Source of the DNA: Acanthaster planci | Taxonomy: Eukaryota > Echinodermata > Asteroidea > Valvatida > Acanthasteridae | Assembly (NCBI RefSeq): GCF_001949145.1 | Contig: NW_019091593.1 | Span: forward strand, 316,882-380,881 | Direction of reading: 5' to 3' | DNA: 64,000 bases | In this document: positions 23,372-36,599 of the stretch, in pieces | Numbering within the stretch: position 1 is the first letter of the stretch | How the letters are laid out: each line of letters begins with the position of its first letter | Translations under genes and position numbers: made by a program | Notes under the pieces: model-generated | The model's input: only the letters and a program-made list of their open reading frames with translations | Databases searched by the model: none | Told to the model about the DNA's origin: nothing

Positions 23372-26300
23372 CTAACTGAAGTACTCCAGGCTGAGTTTTG
23401 CTTTTTCCATCTCATGTAGGAAGGAGTAAAACTGCGGCAAGGAAAGCTCTGGAAAGACAAAAAAGGAAACAAGAATTCATGTTTCATGACAATTTGTATG
23501 ACTTTGCTGAATCTTGGCATCCGTTTCTTTTCCTGGAGCTGATAAGCTAGCGCATCCACGTAATATGAAATAGGCCAGTTAGAGAGTAGTACATACCATT
23601 AACAGTTTTGAACACTTTTGTGTTTTAGTAGGAACTAAGTGAATTTGTGGTGGTCACGTAGATTTGGATTAAATTTAAAAAGTGTTTAATTACACGTTTC
23701 AAGACTTTTATATATTCCAGGCAACCATTCTGTCTCTATAACTGATCAATCAAGCCATCTACGGTGCTGTAGTGCTTTCTTCTAAGAATCTTGCATTGTA
23801 GAATTCTCAACATTTTCATCAAATAAATTGCCTGTTTTCATAAAAATAACCAACTTGATGATACATCAGAAACAGTTCATATTGTTCTTTCTAATGCCAA
23901 TTTTAAACAGTGGTCGTCAGACTCGTTTTGTGGGATCCAGTCACCAGTATGTCATCTCCACTGCTCAAGACACAGACTTTAACGTTGACAGGTTGTGCTT
24001 GCTTTTCTGCAAAACCTGAGATGACTTTGTGCTTACCCATATATACATTTTCTGTCTTATTTCCCTTGTTGACAACCAGCTTCATCTGGAGAGGTAAAAT
24101 AATAGTACAAAGATATCAGCTTTACAGCAGGACTTGGCATCGCCGTGTAATGCTGCCTGTGCTAAAAGCAAAACATCATTTGCCAATGACTACAGGTGTT
24201 CAAGTTTCACAGCTTGCAAAGTACATGTCTACATAGTTGAATTTTATACCTTTGTTTTTGTTTCTGTAATAGTCAACACAATTTGGAGTTCTGCCACTTA
24301 CACTGGAACTGGAGTTTAAAAAAAAAGACTAGGAAGCGGTCCTTTGGGGCTGATGAGCATGTTCAGTATTGCAACAGAGCATGCTCAGAATGAAACCTGT
24401 CATTGGTCAATTCAAGAATATCACTGTGCGCAGGTCAGCCCCATCAACGTCCATGTACGCTGGCTCACACACATTGAACATGGCCAAACTGGCCTTGGCA
24501 TCAGGTGCGTTGTTCTTTGATGACGTTGCTTGTTTGACAAATAGATTTGGCTAATTCTGTGACAGCATTTATAATGAAGTCCAAAATCATTTATCCGAAG
24601 TCCACTCCCAGTTCAATGTTCTAAAATGTGCCCAGGGAGGGGAATATTGCAGGAGAGAAGGAACGGTTCTGGACATTAAGACTGACCTGGAGGAAAGTAC
24701 TGCCAACTTGCTGGAGCTCACTACTAGCTGCTGTCACTGTCAATGAATCAATACAGAAATCAACTGTAGAACCACACTTGCATTCACTACTGCAAGACAC
24801 AGTCAGAAAAGAGTTCCATATACGAATGCCACTTAACATCCGTGCACAAACCCTATGAGACTGGACTTAAATATTCTAAGTGTTTTCTAAGTAAACAACT
24901 TGTTTTTTCCCCTCCTAAAGTAAACTTTTCTGGACATGGTTTTGCTTTTTAAAGGCTAATAGGTCATTGCAGGGAATAAGTACTGGCGTCCATATGTGCA
25001 ACTCTTCCCCACGTTCATCAACTATCCAAACAGTGTGCAGAACTATATTTCATCAGGGTTCAACATGTTCAACCAAAAATATTGCCTTTCCTGAGTGAAG
25101 TCAGCATCACACAATCATAACATATAGGCCTATTTTTAACCCAATTTCTGTATAGACCAATTGTGTCCGCTAATGTTATGTGACCTATAGTGGGTGATAC
25201 ATATCAACAAACACGGCGTCCACCAAAAGGAAGTGTTTCATAAGTTTCATTTCCCAAAAATAAAGCAAATGGTAAGCACTATACTTCAAAGTGCTGGGCA
25301 CTATACTTTAACCACTTCATGCCAGGGCATTTTTCAATGTTGATGATGCTGGGCAGGCATGATTATCATTTTTTCCGTTTTCAAAATCCTTCAAAAATTC
25401 ATCATTAAATTTAACGGTCACTTATATCTGCACAAAGTAATCTTTAGGCACTACTCTAAGTTGACAGGTGACCTTCATTAATGCCCGAGTATTTCAGCCA
25501 GGCCTGCAGCCTTGTAAAAAGAGCCCAGATCGTGCGGTGCTAAGTAACTTTCTTTTGTTCACGAACCTGGCTCAGTGCACTGCTGACCTCTTTCAATAGG
25601 GGCCAGATTAGTGTGCAGCGGTGCTGTGTGGCTCATTGCTGCGGTGGTGGAGAGCTTTTGTCCCCAGTGGTAATCCGCTCGCTCTCAATGCCCCAAACAC
25701 TGGTATACGGTTTCAAAACAAGGCTGGATTATCACCACTTTTGAGAGTGAAAAATGTTGGTAATGCCCAGCAGCCTGGTCTTTTGTTTGGAGTACGGTCT
25801 TTTGTTACAGGGCCCTGTTTCTTTGTCCGAGTTCGGAGACCCCGGCCACACATATAAATCATACGTCTCCGATTCCGGAGTCCCCGGCAGGAAGTGGTTA
25901 ACTTGGCTGTATTGTTTGTAAACAACACTCAACAACGTACATTGCAATGGGATTGATACTCACTGTAGGTCATGTTATTTAGCGGGCACAATCAGTCTAT
26001 TTCAGGATATTAAGAAAAGACAGATCTCATCACTGCTACTTACATCCCATTTGGAAATAAAGGCTAAATGAAAAATTCTTCAAACATTTCAGAGTGCCAT
26101 AAACTTAACTCCACGATTGAAAGTACAAAGGCATTCAGCAACAATACATGAGTATATACATGTATACATGCACAACGCACATTTTCTGATCCACGTTAGG
26201 CACTGCACGGCCCCTGCTTGCTGTAAACACTATGCTGCTTTTGTAAACTTGGCTGCCCTCCATGTGCCTGCCTCACACATTCCTCTGGCTGACATGATCC

Positions 26301-29300
26301 CCCAAAAGTGCGCACAGTGGAGCATTTTTTGTGAGAATTTGAGTAGTTTGATGTTCCCCGCAGGGAATGAGTGATTTACTGTTTCAAGACTTAAAAGGCC
26401 AATGATGCTGAGAAGTCACAAGCTATTGAACAGGCTGGTCAAAGAGAGAGCTCTGCAAGGGCAATAAATTATAACCAATGCTAAGCCTGTGCCGGGGACA
26501 AGGGCACCCACCCGTCGAGACCAAAACTTCGTTTCTTTTTGGGGGCCCAGGTACCCGTAAACAATACCACGTATAAAATGTATGTGAACTTTAAACAGTG
26601 AAGGGCAGAATTGCTGAAAAATCATTGATCCAATGGAAAACCCAGTCCCACAGTCATAACTCCAATTCAGAGATTGACGGGGCTACTGTACTTTTGTTAC
26701 AAACTGAAGCTAACAGTTTCGTTTAATAAAACAGTGGGGGAGATTCCTACCATTTAGAACTGTTACTCCCTATGCACAAAAAAAGAGCCCAGTTTCAGGC
26801 GCATGGTCCACTGGAATTGCACACATTGCCATCTGTTTAAAGTTTTCTTTACATTTTAAGGGTACATGGGTACCCGGTATTGACATAAAACGGGTACCCA
26901 GTTCCAAGATTACCCGCAAACGCACATCCCTGATCAATGCACCATATTTACCTCCAAATTTCCACTCCATGTCCACTAGCTGGTTGATCATCAGTGTCTG
27001 CCCCACTGCTGTCCTTGACAGACCAATCAGATTCGACTTCCACTTTATCAAGTAAAAAAATAAATAATCATAATTAAAATATATATGTAAATAAGAATAG
27101 CTGTAATGAATAATCAGTAGAATAATACATTTAACAGATGGAATGGGTCACCACCACTATTGCTACATTATATCAAATCACATTTTCTTCATAGCTGTGT
27201 CATATATACCGATATATATGTCATCCAAACCCACTCACATGTCATCAAGTTTGTGGCTGATATTAGTGCATTAAATCACAATCATATTTATTGACAGTAA
27301 CTAATGAAAGATGATGCTCAAAGAAAATTCTGCAAATTTGATCAAAACGAGATTGAATTTTCCATATTACATGTATATCAATTATGCAACCATCCTGGTG
27401 TTTCTTTACGTGGCACACTATACGCAGATACAGGAGCCATCCTAAAGGGGCATGCTTCTGAAACTTGAAAATCAAGATTTCTACTATGAGTGTACATGTA
27501 GGCCACGCATACATTGTACAGGGCAAGTTTAGCTATTCCTCAAGACGGTTTTGAACACAGATTTTCCCAGTAACTACTGTTTAAGTTCTCAGTGAAATTA
27601 TCAAGGCGTTATTGTCAGTTGTGGTGAATTAGGCACAGTGCGCACACTGTGGCCTAAATATGAATGACCTATTTAGTATTTTGTACCTGATTTGCGAGAT
27701 GAGTTGCTCTCTCTTCAGACAGGCCTGCACAGGTATTAAAAGAATTAACATCACCATGAGTTATGTGCCAAGACAGATACTGCTAGGAACACGATGAGTG
27801 ATGAAAGAACTGGACAGAATGTGGGAATCAAAGAAGCCTATCCCACAATGCATATCAACTTCCTATTTACATAACCTGCCTGACACCAGGTCAAATGACT
27901 TGATGAATAAGACCGCCGTCTCTGTATGGCATATTTTGTGTACAGCATAAGGACACTCCAAGACGTGGTTCCATGCAACTGTTTACACTCATTACTACAA
28001 TCTACAGTGAAGTACACATACAGGGCTCTCCAAAGGTCATGGAAAATCCTGGAAAAAAATCCTGGGAGAAAAAAAGATGTCCTGGAATGTCACAGAAATT
28101 TCATGAAAAAATTGGGGAAAAAATCGGGTGTTCTACAATGGTTCTGTCAGAAGAAAAATATTGACAGTGTCATTAAATCCAGATCGGGGCATTGTATTTT
28201 TGATGGGAAAATGATGAATTTATAAGCTATATCCTTGTCAGTCTAAAGTCGTGGTGGCAGTTTTCCAGTTATAATTACGAACAACTTTTCTCGGTAAAAT
28301 GATGTTAAAATCTTTATTGTTACATTCAAACTTTAGTGAGGGAGGGTTGAGGATTGAGTTTAGTTTGACTTTTAAAGCTCTTCAGAGGGGTTGCCTCTAT
28401 GAACCATCAAGCTACAACATCAACACCTGGCCTACATATTCATAAATATTTCTTGGCCACAACACAAATCTAACAGTTCTCCACTTACCCAGACTGACTA
28501 GATCTTCTTCCAGCTGCGTTGGGGTCATGTTTCTTCTTACTGCATCTGAACAGAGATACACGACGGTTCACCTTACACGCTGATTCAAAAATGTGTCAAA
28601 TAGTTAAGTTTTTGTGCTTTGAAACCTAGTGTTTTTTTGGGGGGGGGAGACCAACGATACAAAAACATGTAGCTTGAGAGGCTCCCAAAAAAACTAGCAT
28701 CCTTGACAGCACTTTCCTCTCCAGTGTATAGCATGGATGAAGTGCCAAGCATATACCAAAGCATAAAAATGAACTCCGAATTGTACAATGTAGTTGCCTA
28801 AAGCCTTCTGGGACCAACAAAAGTAATCCACTGAACAGGAAACAAATGACATATTCACTTTTGATCTTCCTGTTCAAGACACAAGGATCAAGGAATGCTA
28901 CTTTGGAGATATTGTCTCAAGACTGAGTATCATGTGAGTAAGCTCTGTTCTGTTCTGTTTTGCTGCTGCTTTGCACCATGGTGATGAGTTGGGCTGGGTA
29001 GTGTTGGGTAACGTGGGTTCTGCTTTGATTGGTTTGGTTTTGTTTGTTGTTTCAGGGTACGGGGTTGTTCTGTTCAGAAAGAAAATTCCATAAGCCTTAG
29101 TTATGCCTGTTATTGCAAAGGTATGCCATATCACCAGTATTTTTTGCATGGTGACTTTGGGTGTGATCCCCTGCTTTCAATGCATTTCTTTCCTTCTATC
29201 CGGACATCCCCAAACAAAGACAAAGATCAATTGGCAGATAGCTGAACAGCCAGTCATCAGCACGGTGCCATTCTGCTTGAATTCTAGTGGTACAAAGTGC

Positions 29301-32300
29301 ACTTTGGTCCATTTTCCTTTTCTACGTGCCAGTCACTCTGAGTGACCTACTCACTATTGAGGATTGTGATGAGGCTTCGCACGATGTTCCTCAGTGGGGC
29401 GACGCTGACCCCCTGGTCCCTGGCAAAATCATCTAGCTGGCTGATCAACTGGTTGGACTAGAAAAATAAGATCGGACAAACAGGACAATGAATAACAGCA
29501 GCACTGGGCTCTAAAGACAACCTCCCACAGGTTGGAAGTTACATGTATAAATTAAACATGGATTGACATGAGATTCTCTGTGTCAATTTTAATTTGCACT
29601 CCATGTGAGATTTGTTCCCACTCCCACACACAAGAACACCCCAAAAGCACCAAGTAGGATATTCACATGTTGCTTTTAAAATGTTTCAAATAACAATTGA
29701 AATTATCCCCTCACAAAGTGAAAAAACCACCATTTGAAGAGATCAATCCACTATTGGCTGCATTAAGCTAGTACCAGATTCATACATCATTCAAGCATTT
29801 CAAAATAACTATCAGCAGTTTTCAACAATGACTCCAGGGTCCAGTATCTTGACTTGTCTTCTCTGAAAATTACTCTAGACCTACTAATGTATGAATCTCA
29901 ACTTTCTCGGTTCCCTTACGGGTAGGCATTTAAGTCTTTACAGTTCTTTTTTGTCTTTTTATTTTTGTTTTTTTTCCAATACATGCAGTTATTCATATTT
30001 TATTGGTGTAATTTTCTAAAATGTTATATTTTTCATAACAGCAACAGTCTGGAAAATTGTTACAGCACAATTATTGTTTTCTTAAACAAGATGAGATCAA
30101 CTAACTGATCCAAACTGGTCCAGTAACTGACATTAATGAACAAGTATGTGTATAGGATATATGAAAAATAACTTAAGGCCTCTTCACATGACAGCCTCTC
30201 AACCCAGGTTGAACTCAACCATGAACCAATGACCATCTAGGTTGAAAATTTGATTTTTCAACACTTGTTTTGTGCAAACTGAGATTATCAGGGTGAATTC
30301 AACCTGGAGACAAATACGGACAATTTCAAACCCTGGTTTAAAAATCTCAACCCTGCTCTGCAGCAGGGTTTAATTCAACCCGGGTTAAAGTCAATCTCAG
30401 AGTTAGCGCAAAGTTGAAAATTTTCAGGTGTGAATCATTGCCAGTTGTCAACCCTGTATCAACCCCAGGTTTGTCAAGTGTGAAAAAGCTTATGTAATAC
30501 GCAAGGCAATCCTTACCTTGTCAGGTTCCAAGAGGAAGGCAATAACAATGGAAACTATCTCACTAAATTGCTGTGAATAAACAACACAACAGTAAGTGAT
30601 ACTGTGCAAAGCAATGTTCAGGACAAATTGCCCACAAGAAGATCACTGACACAAGTTTTTCATACAGTTGAGATTTCTTTTTTGAAAGTCTGAATTTCTC
30701 TGTTTACATCTGTGGTGAAGCATAATACCATGGGAGGGCCACATGGACAACTTAACCTACCAGGAAATTTCATTTTCTGATGACTGATACACCTCTTCAG
30801 CATGTTCAGGTAAAAATTAATGATTACAGGCCATGTGGAAGTCTTGCCTAGGCAGATATGGGTACAAGATATTCAGCAGTCATACATGTTATGAAAGTCC
30901 TCTTTGAAAACTAACTTGAGACCTCCAACTTGGCTGAATACTTCAAGTAAAACTTGAGAAGTTATTAAACTTCCGAAGTCTCTCAACACTTCAAATTTAT
31001 GTTGGCTTAGGACAACTACATGCCTCCCCCAAAATAGGGTCGGTAGGTCTGAAAATGTTTCTTTGGGGGATCAATTTTTTTGTGCTGATTGAATGTCATG
31101 AATGGGGATGAAAGCTATCAAAAATTACTGAAAAAGGGATAAAAACTTGCCTAAATCTATGTAAAAATGTCTACAGTCAACAATTTTTAAGAATTACCGA
31201 CAATTTACACCACTATACACAACACTTGTCAGGTAATGAGGGTGGCAAACTGGCCAATAATGTCTGTGTATCGCTCGGTATGCATCCTTGATGCATTCAG
31301 ACGGGTGGGCAATAAACCTTGTGCTGCGGCAGGAAATTTTGCAGAAGTACATGTATGCTTGCTTCAAGTATGAGCAAAACAAACTCAAATTTAACTCGTC
31401 AACTTAGAAAATGCACACACACAGACAACAGACTAAGTTCTGTGAATTAATGTGCAGAAATCGTCTTGCAACATCGAAGTTTTTTGACAAACAGCTGTAG
31501 GGTTGCATGCGTGTATGGCCGGAGTAGTGTAACGACACCATTAGTATAGACTGGTTGCCACATTTCCATCCGGCATTCTTTACATGGGTGTGGTGCGGCA
31601 GGAACCAGGGCAGCATTGCTTTAATGAATTGAGCTTTGCACACGTTTTCTCACCACTGCGACAGGGAAACACGAAGGGAACTCCTGAAAGTAACAGAAGT
31701 TTCTTTTCAAAATTGAAAATGTAAGTAGGAAAACATATAAATAAAAACGTTTTAATGTGAAAAAAGGGTTATTTAGAGGTGATTTGCAATAAACAGGATT
31801 TATTTACTAATTTAATTATTATTTATCAAATTTATTTTTCCAACTTGCCAATAAAAATTTTATTTTTTTATTTATAAAATTTCTTGGGTCGCCAAGAAAT
31901 TTGGGTCGGTCAGGAAACCGAAAACAGAATTTTTTTTTTGGCCTAGCCTAGGCCGAAATAGTGTGAGTAAAGTTGGCATAATTTTTTTGTCTGCACTCGC
32001 TATGTGCCTCCTTACATTATACATAAATACATGTAGGCTCGTCTTCACGTCCCATCATCATGAGCATGCCATGGTCAACCACGGACTTCTAACCTACATG
32101 ATTTATAGTAATAATACTTATAGTAATAGGCTAAAGTAACGGGCCTACACACTTCCACAAATGATAGAGGCTTCCACTGACTTCAGTATATTATTATTAT
32201 TAACTTAAGTAGGGTGAGTATGAGTGTCGTGAGGCTACACCGACCGCGACATGACCGATTTTGTTATTTTGACTCTCTACGCTGGTAACATTCCATCCAA

Positions 32301-32435
32301 CCTAGAGGAGAACATTCACTAGTTTGGTACATTCCCTTTCCATCTTACCTCTTCGTTAAACTTATTCAACGTTTGGATCTCAGAAAACATAGAATCAGGA
32401 GGCGTTTCCGCCGCAAAATGAAATGTTGCTGCCAT
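23372..32435 (-). CDS. COMMD7: COMM domain-containing protein 7 (COMMD7 orthologue), complete
   Basis: COMMD7 is a subunit of the Commander (CCC/Retriever) complex, which acts in endosomal cargo recycling and also modulates NF-kB and copper-related trafficking. Nine exons on the minus strand join in phase: 32435-32349, 30570-30517, 29457-29355, 28545-28489, 27724-27687, 27042-26952, 24736-24687, 24085-24037 and 23448-23372 (stop TAG). They give 201 codons, the normal length for the family (about 200). The protein starts MAATFHFAAETPP. The N-terminal helical region includes QFSEIVSIVIAFLLEPDK. Residues from about 117 read IGLSRTAVGQTLMINQLVD, very close to the vertebrate protein. The COMM domain (about residues 133-201) contains FLQMKLVVNKGNKTENVYM and LPQFYSFLHEME. 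The ATG is chosen because it opens the only in-phase first exon and gives the expected length. The introns hold repeats, including a TTAA-flanked element at 30173-30493. Confidence 0.93.
28025..28165. repeat. Low-complexity 'tcctgg/aaaa' repeat in a COMMD7 intron
   Basis: Short degenerate units such as GGAAAATCCTGG and TCCTGGGAGAAAA follow one another. The open frame through it is a by-product of the composition, not an exon. Confidence 0.4.
30173..30493. mobile_element. MITE-like inverted-repeat element flanked by TTAA/TTAT
   Basis: The left end is TTAAGGCCTCTTCACATGAC. The reverse complement of the right end reads TAAGCTTTTTCACACTTGAC. The interior repeats CAACCCAGGTTGA-like and CAACCCGGGTT-like words. 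The flanks are TTAA on the left and TTAT on the right, which suggests a TTAA target site (piggyBac-type) with one mutation. No transposase ORF is seen. The element is in the first half of COMMD7, between the second and third coding exons' upstream intron (30571-32348 is intron 1; this element ends just before exon 30517-30570, so it sits in intron 2). Confidence 0.45.
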
Positions 32436-32761
32436 TTTGCAGAGACTGACTGGACTTAGGCCTAGGTGTCTTTTTACTAAACGACGACGGGGTACCCGTC
32501 TGTGGGTACCGGGTGCAGACCACTAATTCAAGTGAGAATTTCTGACCAACTCATTAACATTAAAAGTGCCCCCGCAGTATCTTTTGAAAAAGGAGATTGT
32601 TTGGCCCCTAAAATGGTGAGATTGTGTAAATCGTCGCCAGGATCAACTCCCTGGGTCTTTGAGCTTTCATATGAGGGCAGAAGGGCTGAAAACTACGGTT
32701 GAAAAATGGTCCTGAGTGCCCGAGAAAGTTGAGGGCTGCCACTTGAAAAATCACTTTTTGG

Positions 32762-32853
32762 NNNNNNNNNNNNNNNNNNNNNNNNNNNNNNNNNNNNNNN
32801 NNNNNNNNNNNNNNNNNNNNNNNNNNNNNNNNNNNNNNNNNNNNNNNNNNNNN
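32762..32853. other. Assembly gap (92 N)
   Basis: This is a run of N. It lies upstream of COMMD7 and does not interrupt a recognised exon. Confidence 0.99.
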
Positions 32854-34023
32854 TACCGCGCAATAAAAAAGTAATTGTCTGAATAGCGCCCTCATTTGAC
32901 GAAAAGTTGTTATGAACTCCTGACTATTCTGGATATTCAACGTACAAGGCTTTTATTTAATCATGGAGGAATAAGAACACATGGTTTAATATTCATTGGA
33001 ATCATTGTAGACAGGTCTGCATCTGCTGTGAAGTAAAAATAAGCTACTCTTGGTTGCATGCAGTATGTAACGTTCATTTACCCAGAGCATCCAAGTCAAT
33101 GCCTAAGGGATGGGCGTACCTTTTCGTTTATTTGTTGTAATCTGTGACAATTATGGTCCTTTCAGCTAAAGGCGCCCTCACATCAAAATTGCAAAAATGA
33201 ATTTAAGTATTATTAGAAAAGTACAGAATACACACAGAAATAAAAATCAAACGCTAAACATAGCAACACAGATCTTACATTGCACAACCAATAACACCAC
33301 AGTGTATAAATACCCCTCAGAAGCCACGGTCCCTTAAAACTACAACCGCTGGGGATGTTAACGTTGGGCGCAAACAGTCGGCCATGTCATCCATAATTTC
33401 CTTTAGCAAGCAATTTAGCAAATTTATATTGTCTTTCCAAAATGCCACCCCATTTTTTTTCTTACAAGGGAATTTGCGGAAAAAGATGAACCCAGTTATT
33501 CCCCGGTTTTATTTTCCCCGAAGGATTCTTCCATCATTTTACTCCGACAGTATGTTCTCCTGACACCCCTATGAATAGTTTCAGTATAGGGGGGGGGAAT
33601 CCTGCTCCCCTGTATAATTATAGGCATCTGTAAAATTGCACTAAACGGCATTTCCATTTGTAACCTTCGCGATGAAGAGATTATTTAAGTATTGCGCAGA
33701 AAGCACCAGAATAATCGTCAAAGAAGCACTGTTAAACAGCAACGTATCCAGCTTTTGGTGTGGGGGTGGGGTAAGCGAATGCGGCTTCGGGACCATTCAC
33801 TGATGTCGGGAGATAAAAAAAAAATCAAAAGCCTCATTCGCGGTTCTGACATCCTTGATTTTTTTTTCAGGGTGTTGTTTTCTTTGGTGCTAATATTTGA
33901 TACAGAAATATACCGATCACTTTCGTACTTATGAAGTATTCTTTGTACACTAAAAAAAAAGAAAAAAAAAAGATCCGTCCGCCCTGGATACGCCACTGCT
34001 GCTAAACCCCTTTTAAGTTTTAA

Positions 34024-34065
34024 GGAGAAAAGTACTCGGAAAGTACTCAGCCGAGTACTTTCTCC
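34024..34065. repeat. Small inverted repeat (hairpin)
   Basis: GGAGAAAAGTACTCGG (34024-34039) pairs with CCGAGTACTTTCTCC (34051-34065) across an 11-nt loop, with one unpaired A. GTACTC also recurs in the loop and again near 34220. Function unknown. Confidence 0.6.
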
Positions 34066-36599
34066 TGAAAAGTTAATTTTAATCAAATAATGATGGTCTG
34101 AAGTCATTATGTTGCTTTGTAATCTTACCTTTATGTATGCACCATCAAATGCCAATGTACTCCAGCTTTGTTCCCTCCTAACTAGGTAAATATTTGGCAC
34201 AGAACTTGGTTCTCAAAAAGTACTCGACTACATCACTGGAACAATGTAAGTGCTTTTTCAATAAGTTTGTGCTTAAATACCATTGACTGAAACGTACCAA
34301 AAGTCCAAGGAATATTGAAACTTTCGTTTACTGAAATCATTATTGCTCCCATGTCCCTAAAAAGCGGTTGTTCTGTGTCCTGAACGCGAAAGCGTGCATG
34401 TGTACGGTTTCAGTATTGTATGTTCAGGAAAAATATTATTTTACCTCTAAACTCCTTCTCCATTGAACAGAATTATTCCTTTTGTTATCCTAGATTGTCA
34501 GGCCTGGCGAGTGAAATTCTTCAGAGGATATAAATTTCACAGGCTGATGGTCGATCAGGCAGTATCGATTTTCGAATTTTTAATCAATAAACCAATTGCA
34601 GCTTGCGGCATAAACAACTCCGTCTATTCTTTTGTGTTGAGCGAATCCGATTATTTTCTTTTCCATTCATGGGGAGTTCGTACAGGTTATTTCTTCACCT
34701 GTAGCCTTTGGTGCTCCCAGCCACCAACGGTGCGTGCGGACTCTTACGAGATCGGGGACCTTCCCAAGCTAGGTTGACCCGGCACGTTTTGCCGTTGGCA
34801 ACCCCTTGGTTACAAGACGCGGTGTCGGGCTGACAAAAACGGGCCATGTACCCACTCCCCTGGCGAGCGCGGCAGTTTAAGTTTGATCGCTCGGACTTCG
34901 ATTTCAAGCTGGCATTGTTTGACTTGTCAAACTGAGACACAGGTATCACACAGTACAACGGTCCGATACTACAGTTCCAAGTGACAGCAGAGCGTCAATT
35001 TAAACTAGGTGCCAATCAAGCCAGAAGTGATTTTCATATATTCTTGTCATAAATCGCGCTTGAGCTCTGGAAAAATTAATGATTAATCACCATACTCTGT
35101 GTTACCAACAAGTATATGGCACAGCTCCGTGTGGTTATTGACTTTTCCATTGCGAAGAGAGGGATACACAACTACGCGAAAAATAATGCTTCGGGTAATG
35201 TCTGATACCTGTACACCTTTTTCAAGACAAGTTATTTGCTCTGTCAGGTTTATTAATTATAAAACCAACATGTCGAACATTATAACCGGTGCAATCATTT
35301 TGCAACCAATAGGAAATAAACGATGCAAATTAGTTCATACAAAATGACTATTGAAAAAGAGTTAATAAACATTTTATAAAGAACCACAGAATTTAAACGA
35401 TTTGTTTCTTTCTGATACAAAGACCGAACGCCGAATTTCTTAGTTGACCTTTTTCCATTCCCCGGCATAACAACCACTTCTTATAAAAGAAATCTTGTCA
35501 CTGATCTGTTCCGGAAAATGTCGATTCCATAAATCTTTAACGCGCTGTCTCTTGGGCAGTTCAACTCTTAACTACCGATGAATAATGCATATTTCCAATC
35601 ACGCCGATTCATATAAGAAGAGCTACAATCTGGAAAACAGGAACCGGTAATTTTTTTCCAACCAAAATTCAGCCATATTAGGGGTAAGACTTCAGAGAGT
35701 AGTACAACAGGTGCAGGGGTTAATCCTCTCCCCGTTTGCCCCCCCTCCCCAACCCACAACACACAGACTCCGGAGATATCCTAAACGACTCTCGGCTTCT
35801 GTGCAACGAGGTCACGTGGCAAGACAACAACATACTGTGCAGATCGAAAGCAGGTATATTACGGGCAAACGGTCGATCGGATGCATTGCGGTATAGAATC
35901 AACAAACCGCTTCGGGTCAGACAACACTAACGGATCGAATTTTCAGTGGCCCCGGTGTCTGCGCGGATGGAGAACAGAAGCATTTAACTGGTTATTTGGT
36001 AAACAAGCTGATTAGCGAATATGAGTAGCGGGATAAATGCTTATGAAGGGATGGTGAATTATACAGACGCACAGGGCTTCAGTGGTTCACCTGGACTCAA
36101 CCTATTTTACCACGGTAAGTTCAACTTTCTGTTCAGTCGAGGATGAACCCGATGACGCTGTTGTTCACAGGCTAAGTGACTTTAACTGAACTCGAAAACC
36201 AAGCAACAAAGACTGGGATTTACTTGTCTTTGACAGAACAAATTCAGAATTACCCTTCTCATCTTCTGAGTGACTGAAAAAGCAGGAAGGGCCACGGTGA
36301 TCAGTTATCACTGGAAGTGTACAAATGCAAGGCAAGGACAGTATAATCAGCATGCGTGGTTAGAGATTTTGTACTCTAAAGTTCATCGCTAGTCTTCGGC
36401 AACTTTGGGCCCATGTGAACCCTGGAGTTTTTCACTGGCGAAGCGTGTGGTCAGTGTTGGCAAGTCGGCAACCACAGTTGCCCCGCCTTCAGAATGGATT
36501 GGAGGTGTCTTATGGGTAACCGGACGACATTTTGAATTTCGAAAAGATAGAACTCAATATGATCGCTAGAAAAAAGAAATAAAACCCAGGAAAAAAGTC

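Larger units (their letters stand above)
32436..36599. other. Divergent intergenic region upstream of COMMD7 and the third gene
   Basis: About 4.2 kb separate the two start codons, which face away from each other, so both promoters should lie here. It contains a 92-nt assembly gap and a small hairpin at 34024-34065. A possible leader exon at 36021-36114 begins ATG and ends CACG|GTAAGT, but it does not join in phase to the first exon of the third gene. I recognise no TATA element or other core promoter, and no coding gene. Confidence 0.5.

Noticed and set aside
36021-36114. Possible leader coding exon with ATG and a strong donor CACG|GTAAGT
   Set aside because: It ends in phase 1, but no acceptor before 36600 joins it in phase to the first exon. 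It could be a 5' UTR exon, which sequence alone cannot decide.
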